Notes: generated from the letters alone by a model not told the origin. 64,000 nt of DNA from Siphonodentalium dalli (GCA_032622095.1 CP136069.1:86946958-87010957), one strand, 5' to 3'; shown: positions 47,786 to 59,130, counted from the first letter of the stretch. Numbers and translations: made by a program.

Positions 47786-48039
47786 AATATAAAATAAATG
47801 TGCTGGGAACTATGTGAAATATGTCTTGGTGTCATTGTAAATGTCACCATTGTAACATCTGCATTATACATGTAGTTCGATAAAAGGAGCAGGTAGCTGT
47901 TCATTTTAAAATTATAAATTGCCTGCATAAGGACAGAAAGTGAAAATGCATATTTATTTGTGATAAAACATCACTTTCAAGTTTATTTATTGCCCCCCCC
48001 CCCCCCGATAATTTCGGAGAACTATTGTAATCAGCGGCG
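47786..48039. other. Spacer with a C homopolymer
   Basis: C run at about 47994-48006; nothing else can be supported. Confidence 0.4.
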
Positions 48040-49067
48040 TCAGGTCGTCCGTTTCCTTGTCAGAATGTTAATTCCAGTTCAAATTATCCGACCGAAACGA
48101 CACTTCGTACAGGAAAGAAAATTACATTATTGAGGTCAATGTCAATTATGGTTCCAGTCCGTTGGTTTTTTTTCTCTGATTTATGGCCCTTTTATACACT
48201 TTTTTGGAGAAAAAAATTTCGTATTATGTAATCAGTCTGTCCGCCCGCCCGTCTGTCTAGCCGTCTGTCTAGCCGCCCGTCTGTCCGTTAACATTTTTTG
48301 TTTCCGATCGATAACTCTAGTTTGGGTTATTTGATCTGAACCAAAGGTGGTATGTGTATTTCCAAGCTAAGAATACAGACCATGTCGAATATGGGTTCCG
48401 TCCTTTTATTTTACATGAGTTACGGCCCTTTTTCGACTTGAAATTTGACCGATTTCATAACATTTCGGTTTCCGACCGGTAACTCCTGTTTGGATTATGT
48501 GATTTGAACCAAAGCTGGTATGTGTATTTCCCAGCTAAAACTACAGGCCAAGTTTGAATATGGGTCCTGTCTAATTATTTTCACATGAGTTACGGCCATT
48601 TTTCGACTTTTGACCGCATTTTGGCATTGAAATTAGGGTATATCAGATATTCTTTGTAAGCTCAAATTATTATTTTATTTTGCGGTATTACAATTCGAAA
48701 TGGCTAAAGGGCATACTTTGCCACGCCCTAGAGGTGCTCTTGTTTTACTTAGAAATTGCTATTTTAATATTGTCCGGATAATAACTCCGGTGAATAATAT
48801 CCGATCGGAACGAAACTTGGTACGAGTAATAAACATTACATTATTGAGGTCGAGTTCCAATAAATTTCCGGAAGATGCTTTTTATTAGAGCTATAGTCAT
48901 TTTCAGACCTATACATTGCCATTTTCGTGTTGTCCGGATAGTTCCAGTTAATATAAACTAATCCCAACTAAACTTGACATCAGGAATATCCATCACATTG
49001 TTCAAGTCAAGTTTGAATGTGGCTCAGATCTGCGGATTTTTGACGGAGCTATCTCCCTTTTTCGACT
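48040..49067. repeat. Degenerate tandem repeats, about 165-175 bp unit, with embedded microsatellite
   Basis: Units are recognisable by (TCCGG)ATAACTCC(A/G)GTTTGG, GAACCAAAG(G/C)TGGTATGTGTATTTC and GTTACGGCC(C/A)TTTTTCGACTT. At least five units occur. A (CCGTCTGTCTAG)n tract interrupts them at 48228-48291. Non-coding. Confidence 0.65.
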
Positions 49068-49286
49068 TTAAAAATATAAAATGATTCTTCTTAGAATCTG
49101 CCGATTATTATTCCATCGTGTACAAATTCCACACACATTGTGTTTTTCTGAGTTTGTCTCATGTGGCTGTTGTTGTTGTTGTTGTAGCACACTTGGCGAC
49201 AGGGTTTCATGACGTCTTGATTTATGTATCTTCATGTTATATTTAGTTTTAAATCCGCATATCTCACATGTTGTTTCGCAGTCCAC
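49068..49286 (-). pseudogene. Zinc-finger-like fragment with a short polyglutamine tract
   Basis: The frame has CEICGFKTKYNMKIHKSRRH, a C-x2-C...H-x4-H arrangement with a slightly short linker. A run of six glutamines follows, then a second half-finger VCGICTRWNNN. There is no ATG at the start. Similar single fingers occur at the N-termini of some invertebrate LINE proteins, so a retrotransposon remnant is as likely as a host exon. Confidence 0.35.
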
Positions 49287-50876
49287 CCTTAACAGACTCT
49301 TGCGGGTGCGATCTCAAATGATGAAATTTTGGACAGAATTAATACCTCGTTCGCAATTTGTGCCATGTATACATGCACACGGTGCGTGTAATCGCTTTGA
49401 ACGGACATCACGGTGTGGACATGGTGTTATCTTATTACTGACCTGAATTGCATATATGAAGGCCATTATAACCCCAGTATATGAATGATGTGGTAAGGCC
49501 ATTGCTGGTGAAATTATTGGCAGCTACGCACGTTTGTTCATGCCCCATGCTGTTTCGGCGAATATTTAAAAAAGATGTTGATGACCCGACCCCCTCCGAT
49601 GCTCATTGCCATCCATAATAATCGTGAAATGTGTCGCAATAGCAAAAGTATGTCACGTGTCCTTGTAGGATAACCCCATGTAAATTCAAGAACCAACCGA
49701 TTAATCTACATGTATGTCCAATTTAAACAACTGACATTTGTTCAGGATGCAGCGGGCCTGGCCGTTTGACAACTGCAAAAGAGTCGCATTGCTGAATCAA
49801 ACAAGGGGATTCATAATCCCATATCTCCAGGAATGATATGAAAATGTATAGAATATACAATTGATATAGATGAATTATGTATAGATGAATATCTTTCATG
49901 CTCACAAGTTTATGATCACAATTAAATTTATTGGAAAAGGAAAACAACAATATTGTTTCATTATTTGAGCAAATATGAACCAAGATATTGTATTGATGCA
50001 TATATTCGTTGACCAGCATCTACAATATGAAGGCAAAACTTATACGTATATTGAAATGTTAATTGAGAGGAGCCGAATATGTAACTCGTGCAGTAGAGCA
50101 ATTACTACCATCCTTATTTGAATTTTATAGGATTTCTGGGCAGCTAGAACATCGAGAAAATGCTTAATATGTTGCAAACAAAATTTGCCCTAACCCCTTT
50201 TGTATATTATAGATATCAAATAAATTTCAAGTCAAGCTGGGGCAATTGATCTCCTTAAAATACCTGGCCTGACTTTGTTTCAGCACATTTCATTGTAGCG
50301 AATAACTACCAGGGGATCGGATTACAAGTTAGTTCATCTCAAATATAGTCAGTCGATCGTATATATTTCGTTTGTTGACCTTTATCGAAAAACAAAACAC
50401 AGTATCTGTCGATTTCTGGGCTACAAAGTTGTTTCTTTCTGGAAGGCAACAGCGCCAATTCGCATGACAGTAAATATATTGTGATTTGTAATTTGCCGTA
50501 CGCTAGCATCTAACGTTTAAGTATGATTGTGTGCGGGTGCGCTGACAATTGCCATATAAATTACCACCCTGTTCTTCTTTGGTACAATCTCTTCAGGAAC
50601 ACATTGATGACTCAAGAAAATTGAAGAGGGTGTATTAAATAAGGGGCGTCTTGGCTCTCATTATTTATATTTTCCCGTGCAGGAACGCACTATTATTGAA
50701 CAGTACTCAGTGTGCGTTGAACCGTTCAACTATTCGTCGATACCCCACAAAGGCCATTGTGTGGCGAACGTATTCAGCGAGAGACTTCGTAAAAAATTAT
50801 TACGCATTATAAATTAAATTAATCAAATTCTAATAGTGGTATACTTGATGAAAGCTTATGGGTGGAGGGGGGGATT
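49287..50876. other. No gene recognised
   Basis: AT-rich with short unrecognised frames. Confidence 0.35.
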
Positions 50877-51700
50877 GGTAAACATCAAAGGGGTGCCTAT
50901 TGGCACCAATCATGGCATCATCCTGACACTACTCCAAGACCGTCCAAGAATGTTCCAAAGCGATTCTAACAAAGTACTATATACGGTTCCAAGTTTGGTT
51001 GGTACCAGAGGTTTTTTTGGAGAGAATGGCACCGATCTGCAAGTGTTCAAAGACTGTGAAACAAAGAGCGGTGTGGGGTGTGTTTCATAAATGCTATACC
51101 GATCTGCAAATGTTCAAAGACTGAGAAACAAGCAGCGGTGGGTGTGTGTTTTATAAATGCTATTTGGCACCGTTTGGCGGTGATCATGAAAGTACTCAAA
51201 GACCGTCCAAGAACATTCAAATTTATGTTTTGAAGCTATGAGAGCGTTTAAAAAGGGTTTAGGGACATCAAAGGGGGGTACCTATTGGCACCAATCATGG
51301 CATCATCCTGACACTACTCTAAGACCGTTCAAGAATGTTCCAAAGCGATTCTAACAAAGTACTATATACATTTTCCAAGGTTTTTTGGTACCAGAGGCTT
51401 TTTGTGGAGAGAATGACACCGATCTGCAAGTGTTCAAAGACTGTGAAACAAAGAGCGGTGTGGGGTGTGTTTCATAAATACTATATGGCACCGCTCTGCA
51501 AATGTTCAAAGACTGAGAAACAAGCAGCGGTGGGTGTGTGTTTTATAAATTCTATATGGCACCGTTTGGCGGTGATCATGAAAGTACTCAAAGACCGTCC
51601 AAGAACATTCAAATTTATGTTTTGAAGCTATGAGGGCGTTTAAAATGTGTAGGGGGCCCTAATGACAAAAGGGGGTGTCTATTGGCACCTATTTGCCGCC
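50877..51700. repeat. Tandem duplication, about 385-bp unit (two and a bit copies)
   Basis: ACATCAAAGGGG(T/G)G and CCTATTGGCACCAATCATGG recur at 50882 and 51265, with a third start at 51662. Within a unit the phrase ACCGATCTGCAAGTGTTCAAAG is itself partly repeated. Long open frames run through both units in different phases, arguing against coding. Confidence 0.75.
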
Positions 51701-52727
51701 AAGATGTACGTTGTTGTACTTAAAGAGACTGCGCATGTCACAGAAGTTGTGCTTCTGTTTGCATAACACCGCGCGATGCTAACGGTTCATCGGTCAAAAA
51801 ATTATATAAACGCTCTTTATTATTTCCATATCAGGATAACAGTAATAGATTTACATTTAACATATCAGGACCCTAAAAACATGTACAATTCCTAACAGAG
51901 TGCAAATTGTTAGTCGTAGTAAACATCAGGTCAATTTACTCATTCGAATAGGTATCAGCATATTGTGATTGAAAGGTAAACAGTGCGTCTCTGACAGTTA
52001 TGTTGTTTGTAACATGCACATGGGGGAGGGTCAGCTATCATACGCTTGAGCCATGGTATAGAGTTAAAAGGATTTTTGTTTTAATAGTGGTAACAAAAGC
52101 GGTTGTTTATAATATTTCTTATAGGACAGGCAATGAACATTCAATCATTGGTTGTTAAGGTGTCATTATTCGTTTTAATAGCGATAATAAAAGCTATTGT
52201 TTATCTCATTTTATATGTTCAGACACACACACAAATGTACGCACAGGGTAATAATTCGTTTAAATATCAGTACTAGAAACATTGTTTATGAACGTACGTA
52301 GCGTGTGTCTGAACATATAAAAGAGCGTTCAACTTTGAAGCGATATTCCAAACTACATCAACGTAACGGCGAAATAACCTGAGACTGTGAGTACCCTTAT
52401 GAAAAATAATCATAGCTAACTGTAGTTTTACACTGGTACATTATAGCAGGGGGTAAATATTCATAAACGTAGAATATGGTAAAATATTGTTTTCGATATA
52501 TGCATGCGTGTAACAATATTATACTTAGAAAACCTACTCCTCTCAAAGTCGTTTAATATGGACGCATTTTATTTATTGTATTTTCTTTTAAAAATTGTTG
52601 CTTAAGCAAATTCATAAGAACATCTTAGATGCCTTATGAATTTAGCAACGTTTTTTGTAATCCTAAAACGGTAAGACACGCATACAGATACAGAACAATA
52701 TTTTAACATACCTGTTTGTTAAGGAAT
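51701..52727. other. No gene recognised; contains a perfect 20-bp inverted repeat
   Basis: TTTTATATGTTCAGACACAC (52209-52228) and its exact complement (52303-52322) enclose about 75 bases. A TATAAAAG word and a GTGAGT donor-like word (52385-52390) follow, but no acceptor or coding exon could be tied to them. Confidence 0.45.
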
Positions 52728-53305
52728 TCATAAATCCAAAAAAACATATTTCCGTCGAAAGTTTTTTATTCCATCTTTCTTTTTTTTGCACGGCGGTTCC
52801 ATCGAACCGCCGCCATTTTCCCTCTTCCGTTTTAGGGTCACTCGCGGCTCCACGAACGGCTCAAATAGTTGGGCCATCATGATATCGTCCAATGTCTGCA
52901 ATAAAATATCACCAATTAGTAAAACAATAAAAAAAAATATATCTTCAATCAGAAAACACCCCCCTAAAATATTCTAGTACAGAGCTTAGCAATATTAAAA
53001 CTCCCGGCACAAATATGAATAATTCAACAGCCAAGGTCTCACGTGCATTTAAGTTGAGGATATGTGTTTAATTATTTTAACAGAAAACAGGGCTATATAA
53101 TCTAAAAATATGTGCTGTTTTTAAAATTGGTTTTATTTATGAACGGCAAAGTGGCATAGCATTTCTGCGAGGGAAAAACGTATTATTTCAACGTACATAC
53201 GTGCATCTTAGCAGAAATAATTATAAAACTTACCTCGGGATTGTCCTCGACGACAATCGCGTTTTCGGGGGTTGTTCCTTGTGCTGAGTGAAGTTGTCCA
53301 GACAT
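52728..53305 (-). CDS. Candidate two-exon gene for a small basic, probably nuclear protein
   Basis: Exon 1 (53305 down to 53234) starts MSGQLHSAQG and ends EDNPE. A consensus donor GTAAGT follows directly. Intron 53233-52896 ends in TTTATTGCAG. Exon 2 (52895 down to 52728) opens TLDDIMMAQLFEPFVEP, continues with VTLKRKREN, GGGSMEPPC and KKKKDGIKNFRRK, and ends in TGA. Both exons are in phase 0, giving 79 residues. The first part is acidic; KRKR and KKKK resemble nuclear localisation signals. The ATG is about 43 bases downstream of a TATA word. I do not recognise the family. A GTATGT word just after the stop could mark a further intron or alternative splicing. It could be a chance alignment of signals, but start, donor, acceptor, phase and TATA agree. 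Confidence 0.5.
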
Positions 53306-53347
53306 TATGATGCTGTGTAGAATGTATCTCGGTGTGTAAATATGGGG

Positions 53348-53355
53348 TTTTTATA
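53348..53355 (-). promoter_or_regulatory. TATA box for the two-exon gene
   Basis: On the minus strand the word TATAAAAA lies about 43-50 bases upstream of the ATG at 53305, leaving room for a transcription start about 25-30 bases downstream of it and a very short leader. Confidence 0.45.
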
Positions 53356-54961
53356 ATGCACAGAGGTTTGAAGTATGGTATAACCATTGTTTATAGGCAT
53401 CATGAGATCTTTAAGGCCAGAAAATAAATTTATGTCCTCATACATATCAATTACATGCTCTACAAACGTCTTGAATAAAATCATTATAATAGACAACGCG
53501 ACGGTTACGTAGAACAAACTGCGTTCATTATGCCGCCGTTTTACAAACAAACGTTTAGTGAGCTATCACGGTAGTAAAGTGTTTGACGTAATCAGATTTA
53601 CATCATATATAAAGCTGCGCGCAAGCCTTATATTGTGTAAGGACATAAACAACCATTAAATTTTCATCACAAAGGCTTATGACCCCTCATAGCCTTTCAA
53701 TACACACACGCACACACACACACACCATAATAGAAATAATTGCAGCCAAGTCATGTACACGCGATGATACAGTGGTTAGCCCCGAAAACAAACTTGAAAA
53801 CGGCAGTGAGCGCGTTATATAGTTTCACCCAGAAATGACTGTTGTAAGGGTTTCTATAGAGCACAACTTAACAGCATGTTGTTTTACAAAAATCAATATA
53901 TTCTACAATGATCATCTAACATAAAAACTTAATAAAGTACATGACAGTTTTAAAACATTGTAAAAACACACAACAAAATGTCTATCAAAAAAGAAAATCA
54001 ATGAATGATGTCGAAATGATATCGTAGTTCCAACATAATTTTCTGCACAATGTTACAGACATTACAGCTATGCTTAACAATAGTAGTCTTATTTATAAGC
54101 TCCAGAACCCATAACAGGTAAAACAACTTATGTCCATGATGTAATTTTAAAAGTGAACGAGTGATATCAAGCTTATAGAAACTTGTATATTTAAATCAAC
54201 GGAAAGACGTTTTTTGTACTCAAGCTGAATTTAAAAAAATAGAAGTCTGGGCATCGTCGTAAAAAAAAAATACTCGTTTCAGATGGTTTCCAGGTTATAT
54301 TAATAAAAACTATACCAAAATAATTGCGAATATGCCATTGTACTGTACTATTCTCCTAGAGATATTTTTTTTTTCGCGAAGTATGTTAGGCAATCGTACG
54401 GGTTAGTTCCAAAACAAAATACAATGAGGTAATTTGAACATGCAGCTTATGTGAATAAAAGTAGTATAAAAAATATCACAAAACAATGTTGAATGCAATG
54501 ATTTTGGCAAGAAAATATCTCCATAACAATATAAAGATATATTATTTACAAGAGGGGGGTGCGGAGGTAGATGTGTTTTGTATCTCGGAAAAAATGTAAA
54601 CCAGGTACACTATAAAAAAAGGCAAATAATTAGTGCATAAATTTTACTAATTTTAGAAAATGGTTCCAAAAGATATTCATCCGTGTTAAAAGGTTATTAT
54701 TATGTGTCAATCAATCGAGGCATAATTATCTTCATTAATAGTAAGAACTTAGTGAAAATTGGGTGTAAAATATAAGGCAATAACTTTTTTCTTTTAACCG
54801 TTTTAAAAGACATGGGAGGCCTTCGTTGTCGTAATAACAATATTTGTTCCAAACGTCGTAAACAGGTAAACAGCATTCTGTCATGAGAATACTATGACTT
54901 AAACAAGACTATGTTTGTATTACAGAGGACAGAGCTATTCTAAGGTATAATCAAACGCAAC
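53356..54961. other. No gene recognised
   Basis: A plus-strand TATATAAAG word (about 53604-53612) could mark a divergent promoter, but no downstream exon is supported. A (CA)n tract lies at 53702-53726. The rest is AT-rich and featureless. Confidence 0.35.
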
Positions 54962-55238
54962 TGTTATAAACGCTCTTTATTAGTACCATAAGAGGAATGC
55001 AGCGACAATGAACACTCTTTATCATAATATATACAAACACCATGAACTGTAACGTTTTGGACTTTTGTTTACATAACAATGGGCAAACATAATGTCACTA
55101 ACATGCTGTTTACGTGATATTTATTAGTTTTATACAAGCGAAGAAGTATTCGTTAAATGGTCCTTTCTGTTTATGGTGATATTTGACAGATGTAAATATT
55201 TTCGCAGCATGCGCACAACCAAGTCCTCCCATGTCTTT
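54962..55238. mobile_element. Partial copy of TTAA element F
   Basis: It shares AACGCTCTTTATT, GTTTACATAACAATGG, AACATGCTGTTTACGTGAT and GTAAATATTTTCG with the full copy at 37413-37914, partly inverted. It ends ATGTCTTTAA. Confidence 0.55.
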
Positions 55239-55499
55239 AAAATGTGTGTATACTTACAATAGAGAGTATTATTAACGTTGAACATAAAACACTTAAGCCT
55301 CATAAACAAGAAAACCATAGTCAGAAATGGTAACGCCACCAAGATCGTATTATTAGCCATAAATATAAATAATAATACAATTATTCTATAAACTAGCTTT
55401 CAAATTTTATGCGGGAAATTTGCGTACTTCCATATTTCAAGTTTTCCCGTGGCATACATTACTTTCATCAAACTGTCTTCTTTATTACACAAGCTGATA

Positions 55500-56070
55500 G
55501 GCCCGACTTCACCCGGGCTGTTTCACATCTGCTTTCCGGTGAAAGGTGCGATTTGACCTTCAATTGACTATTTCGAAAGTCAAGGTCAGGTCAGGGTCAT
55601 GATTTGTCCAGTCCAAAACACCCCCACCCGTAGAAAACTACCCATAGGTATCAAATTTCGTCGAAATCCGTCCGTTTTACCCAACTTGACCTTTAATTAA
55701 CAATTTTGAAGGTCAAGGTAAGGTCAGAGTCATGATTTGACCCGTCCAAAACACCCCCCCCCCCCCCGACAAAAGTACCCATAGGTATCAAATTTCGTCG
55801 AAATCTATCCGTTTTATCCGAGTTGACCTTTGATTGGCCATATTGAAGGTCAAGGTCAGGCCGAGGTCACGATTTGACACGTTCAAAACTCTCCTCAGAC
55901 CAAAGTATCCCTAGTATCAAATTTCGCCGAAATTTGTCCGTTTTACCCAAATTGACCTTGCATTGACAGTTTTAAAGGTCAAGGTCAGGTCGGGGTCACG
56001 ATTTGACCCGTTCAAAACACTTCCCGGACACAAATACCCATAGGTATCAACTTACGTTGAAATCTATGGA
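55500..56070. repeat. Tandem repeats of about 130 bp with AGGTCA-type half-sites
   Basis: It opens GGCCCGACTTCACCCGGGC, resembling the start phrase of the 5.5-kb element. Units start TTGACCTT at 55553, 55686, 55823 and 55952. Each has (A)AGGTCAAGGTCAGGTC, CACGATTTGACCCGTCCAAAA and ATCAAATTTCGTCGAAAT. A C run interrupts it at about 55757-55769. Confidence 0.75.
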
Positions 56071-56154
56071 AAGCCGAGGAGGACATGTTGGTTGCTAATT
56101 GCTAGATATACGACGCGGTATTTTGAAGGTGTTTCAAACTAGGAGATAGAAGTA

Positions 56155-56275
56155 TTCTGCCTTTCAAATGGTGATGAATTATAGTAGTTTATTCAAATTT
56201 TATGGCATAAATTGTTATTAAAACCGTATATACTATAAAAAATTAATGACTCGAAAATTAAGTGGGCCTTTAAAC
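56155..56275. mobile_element. Right-end fragment of element B
   Basis: GGTGATGAATTATAGTA, TTTTATGGCATAAATTGTTATT and GACTCGAAAATTAAGTGGGC end at CCTTTAA, matching the right end of copies 1 and 2. Confidence 0.65.
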
Positions 56276-56504
56276 AAAGTCACAATTGCATTTAGGCTCA
56301 TCTCATACTCGTCCATTCAGCGATATTCTACTGCGCAGTTTGTTATAGCCTCCAGTATTTATTGAGCGTTATACCCCCAACTGTTATAATTCGCCTTTAG
56401 CAGGCGTACTCTTGCCTCAGATTATTGAGATATTAGGTCACACATAATCACATTAAATCGCATCGTAACATAGCAATTGTGTGGGCTCCTTGGCGTGAAT
56501 ATGT

Positions 56505-57265
56505 AATGAGAAATAAGGTCATACGTAATGACATTAAACTCAAGAAAACCCTCGAAAACAAAACAAAATCACATTTAATGTTTTACGTTATTTCCTTCAT
56601 AAAAAGAATCTTCGTGATAATGAACCCTCTCGTTACTTTAGAATATAGAATTAACCTTAAAATAAAAAAAATCTTTGGAACACAGAACCTTCGGAATAAC
56701 GAACCTTCGGATTGGTGAACCTTCGGAATAGCGAACATTCAGAGAAATTTCGGAATAGTGGACCTTCGGGATAGTGAACCTTCGGAATAGAGCCATGCCC
56801 CCCAATATTCATATTATATGCCCAGAGTTCAAAGGTATGGACCCATAAAATTCTAAACTTGGCCCTTAAAATAATGAACTCCAAATTGGAGCACACACAG
56901 AACACCACTTAAGTCAACTGAACCTATGTCATGTCCCAATGCGGGAGGGTCCATATATACCACAACATTCATAGTATATGCCAAGAATTCAAAGGTATGG
57001 GCCCACGTAATGACATAAAATCTCAAGAAAACCAGCGAAAACAAAACAAAATCACATTTAATGTTCTAAGTTAAGTTATTTCCTCCTGTATCTGTATCGG
57101 TGTGCGCGCATGATCAGTTCGGATGTGAGCGCACACTCCATATAAAGAATCTTTGTGAAAATGAACCCTCTCAAAATATAGAATTAACCTAAAAATAACA
57201 AAAACCTTCGGAATAGAGAACCTTCGGAATAGCGGACCTTCGGGATAGCAAACCTTCATAATAGA
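56505..57265. repeat. Tandem duplication (about 482 bp) carrying TTCGGAATA iterons
   Basis: The segment with AAACAAAACAAAATCACATT, TTATTTCCT and GAACCCTCTC occurs twice. Each copy ends in a cluster of a 16-17 bp word of the form GAACCTTCGGAATAGYG: about seven in 56690-56790 and four in 57205-57260. Confidence 0.75.
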
Positions 57266-58062
57266 AGCATGTCCCCACAATTACACCGGTGACGTAAACA
57301 CATGTGCCAATCTTAGTTGTACTCTCGTAATTATCGGTACGATGAAACGGTGACGGAATCTGACGAGGTTTGCCGAATGTACAATCACCCAGTGAATTAT
57401 CGATCGCCCATGCGATACAAAAAAACCAAAAGCAATAAACACCACACTACGGTGGCGTAATAAGACACCCTGATGCTAATTTCTAGCAAAATTGTTCTAT
57501 AAATAAATAAAATATTAAAAAGTACGAAAACAAATGATAATGAAAACTCTGCATGTTTTGACAGTCTCAGCACAGTACGGAAGGACGAAAGCGTAACAAT
57601 TACTAAACTGAGCTAACATAATTCGGGGTTGTGTGTGTGTACACAGACCCATCATCAAAAACCCACTCGCTAAGCGTTTAAGCCCGTCACAAAAGCTTTC
57701 GGTGGTGATCCTCGCTACGGAAAGAACTCGGTAGAACTGTTAAATAATAACTTTGAAAAGTATGAACACCTTTAACGCGGTCCCTAATTTATGTAGAGGA
57801 CCCTAATCAGCAATGTTGATTCATAGATTCATAAGCAATATTCATTCCAAAAATTAACTAAATTGGCCGAATAGTTTCCGAGCAAAAGCATTTTTTTCAA
57901 ATAAGTCGAATTTACTGCAAATGTTAGAGGGTTTCCAAAAAATCATGAAATATACACTAAAAACTGTAAAACGCTGTAATTCCTTTTATATGCGGTCTGG
58001 GGGTGGCGTTTTTCACCATAACGTGCAGTACGACGTGACGGGCAATTTGACACGTCGAGCGA

Positions 58063-58103
58063 TGACGTAACCCTTCCGGAAGTGAAAATCCAAAATGGCG
58101 GCC
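58063..58103 (+). promoter_or_regulatory. CRE-like, ETS-like and YY1-like site cluster, unit 1
   Basis: TGACGTAA (58063-58070), CCGGAAGTG (58076-58084) and CAAAATGGCGGCC (58091-58103) match consensus words for CREB/ATF, ETS/GABP and YY1. The combination is typical of CpG-type core promoters. Binding is inferred only. Confidence 0.5.
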
Positions 58104-58547
58104 GGATGTTATTGTATCTACGGTCCTCGTAGGTCTAGAGAGTCGTGGTTTTCACTAAAGTGTAGTGTAGCACACACCGGTCAGTTCAAGTACACCCCTG
58201 AGCTCGTAACCCGAACGGTTCAAATTCGAGACAATTTTGAAAAGTATGAACCCCTTTAACGCGGTCCCTAATTTATGTAGAGGACCCTAATCAGCAATTT
58301 TGATTCATAGATTCATAAGCAATATTCATTCCAAAAATAAACTAAATTGGCCGAATAGTTTCCGAGCAAAAGCATTTTTTTTCAAATAAGTCGAATTTAC
58401 TGCAAATGTTAGAGGGTTTCCAAAAAATCATGAAATATACACTAAAAACTGTAAAACGCTGTAATTCCTTTTATATGCGGTCTGGGGGTGGCGTTTTTCA
58501 CCATAACGTGCAGTACGACGCGACGGGCAATTTGACACGTCGAGCGA

Positions 58548-58588
58548 TGACGTAACCCTTCCGGAAGTGAAAATCCAAAATGGCGGCC
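58548..58588 (+). promoter_or_regulatory. CRE-like, ETS-like and YY1-like site cluster, unit 2
   Basis: The same three words as unit 1 at identical spacing (58548, 58561 and 58576), all exact. Confidence 0.5.
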
Positions 58589-58771
58589 GGATGTTATTGT
58601 ATCTACGGTCCTCGTAGGTCTAGAGAGTCGTGGTTTTCACTAAAGTGTAGTGTAGCACACACCGGTCAGTTCAAGTACACCCCTGAGCTCGTAACCCGAA
58701 CGGTCTAGAGAGTAGCGGTTTTCACTATAACGTGCAGTACGGCGCGCCGGTCAATTTGACAATTCGAGCGA

Positions 58772-58812
58772 TGACGTAGACCTTCGGGAAGTGAAAATCC
58801 AAAATGGCGGCC
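58772..58812 (+). promoter_or_regulatory. CRE-like and YY1-like site cluster, unit 3
   Basis: TGACGTAG and CAAAATGGCGGCC are kept; the ETS word is changed to CGGGAAGTG. Confidence 0.4.
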
Positions 58813-58907
58813 GGATGTTATTGTATCTTTGGTCCTCGTAGGACTAGAGAGTAGCGGTTTTCACTATAACGTGCAGTACGGCGCGCCGGTCAATTTAATA
58901 CGGCATG

Positions 58908-58951
58908 TGACGACGTAGTCATTCGGGAAGTGTAAATCCAAAATGGCGGCC
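58908..58951 (+). promoter_or_regulatory. Diverged site cluster, unit 4
   Basis: The YY1-like word is intact (58939-58951); the ETS word is CGGGAAGTG and the CRE-like word is altered. A fifth, further degraded version (AAAATGGCTGCC) follows near 59035. Confidence 0.35.
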
Positions 58952-59130
58952 GTCTGTTGTTGTATCTTCGGTCCTCGTAGGGCTAGAGAGTCGCGGTTTT
59001 CTCTATAGTTTTCTCTATTCGGGAAGTGAAAACCCAAAATGGCTGCCTGAAGTTGATATATCTACGGTCGTAGAGGGGTTAGAGAGGGGTGTTTTGTTAT
59101 TACAAAATACTATCACATAAAATATATATG

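Larger units (their letters stand above)
55307..57460. mobile_element. Element C, copy 3 (composite)
   Basis: The left end CAAGAAAACCATAGTCAG and GGTAACGCCACCAAG is identical to copy 1. The right end ACACCGGTGACG, CGGTACGAT and CACTACGGTGGCGTAATAA matches the right end of copy 1. Between them lie the about 130-bp tandem array, a fragment of element B and the TTCGGAATA repeats. Non-coding. Confidence 0.6.
57755..59070. repeat. Tandem GC-richer array next to the virus-like element
   Basis: A 484-bp unit occurs twice (57755-58219 and 58239-58703, over 95% alike by eye). Two shorter units of about 135 bp follow (about 58700-58835 and 58836-58980), then a worn-out fifth. All share CGTGCAGTACG, TGACGTA, GGAAGTG and CAAAATGGCGGCC. 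The composition differs from the AT-rich flank. It may be the terminal or subterminal repeat of the element to its right, or a promoter array. Confidence 0.75.

Noticed and set aside
50836-51625. Similar frames in both 385-bp units (containing MFQSDSNKVLY)
   Set aside because: Similarity is due to DNA duplication; the frames diverge in phase within the units and no family is recognised.
52314-52390. TATAAAAG followed by a donor-like GTGAGT on the plus strand
   Set aside because: The TATA word is part of a perfect 20-bp inverted repeat and no acceptor or coding exon could be linked.
53305-53550. Frame with a hydrophobic, membrane-like segment upstream of the two-exon gene
   Set aside because: Starts at TTG only, overlaps the TATA word and leader of the better-supported gene, and has no recognisable family.
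55500-56070. Regularly spaced repeats that could suggest a CRISPR array
   Set aside because: Repeats are long and contiguous with no unique spacers, in an animal genome context.
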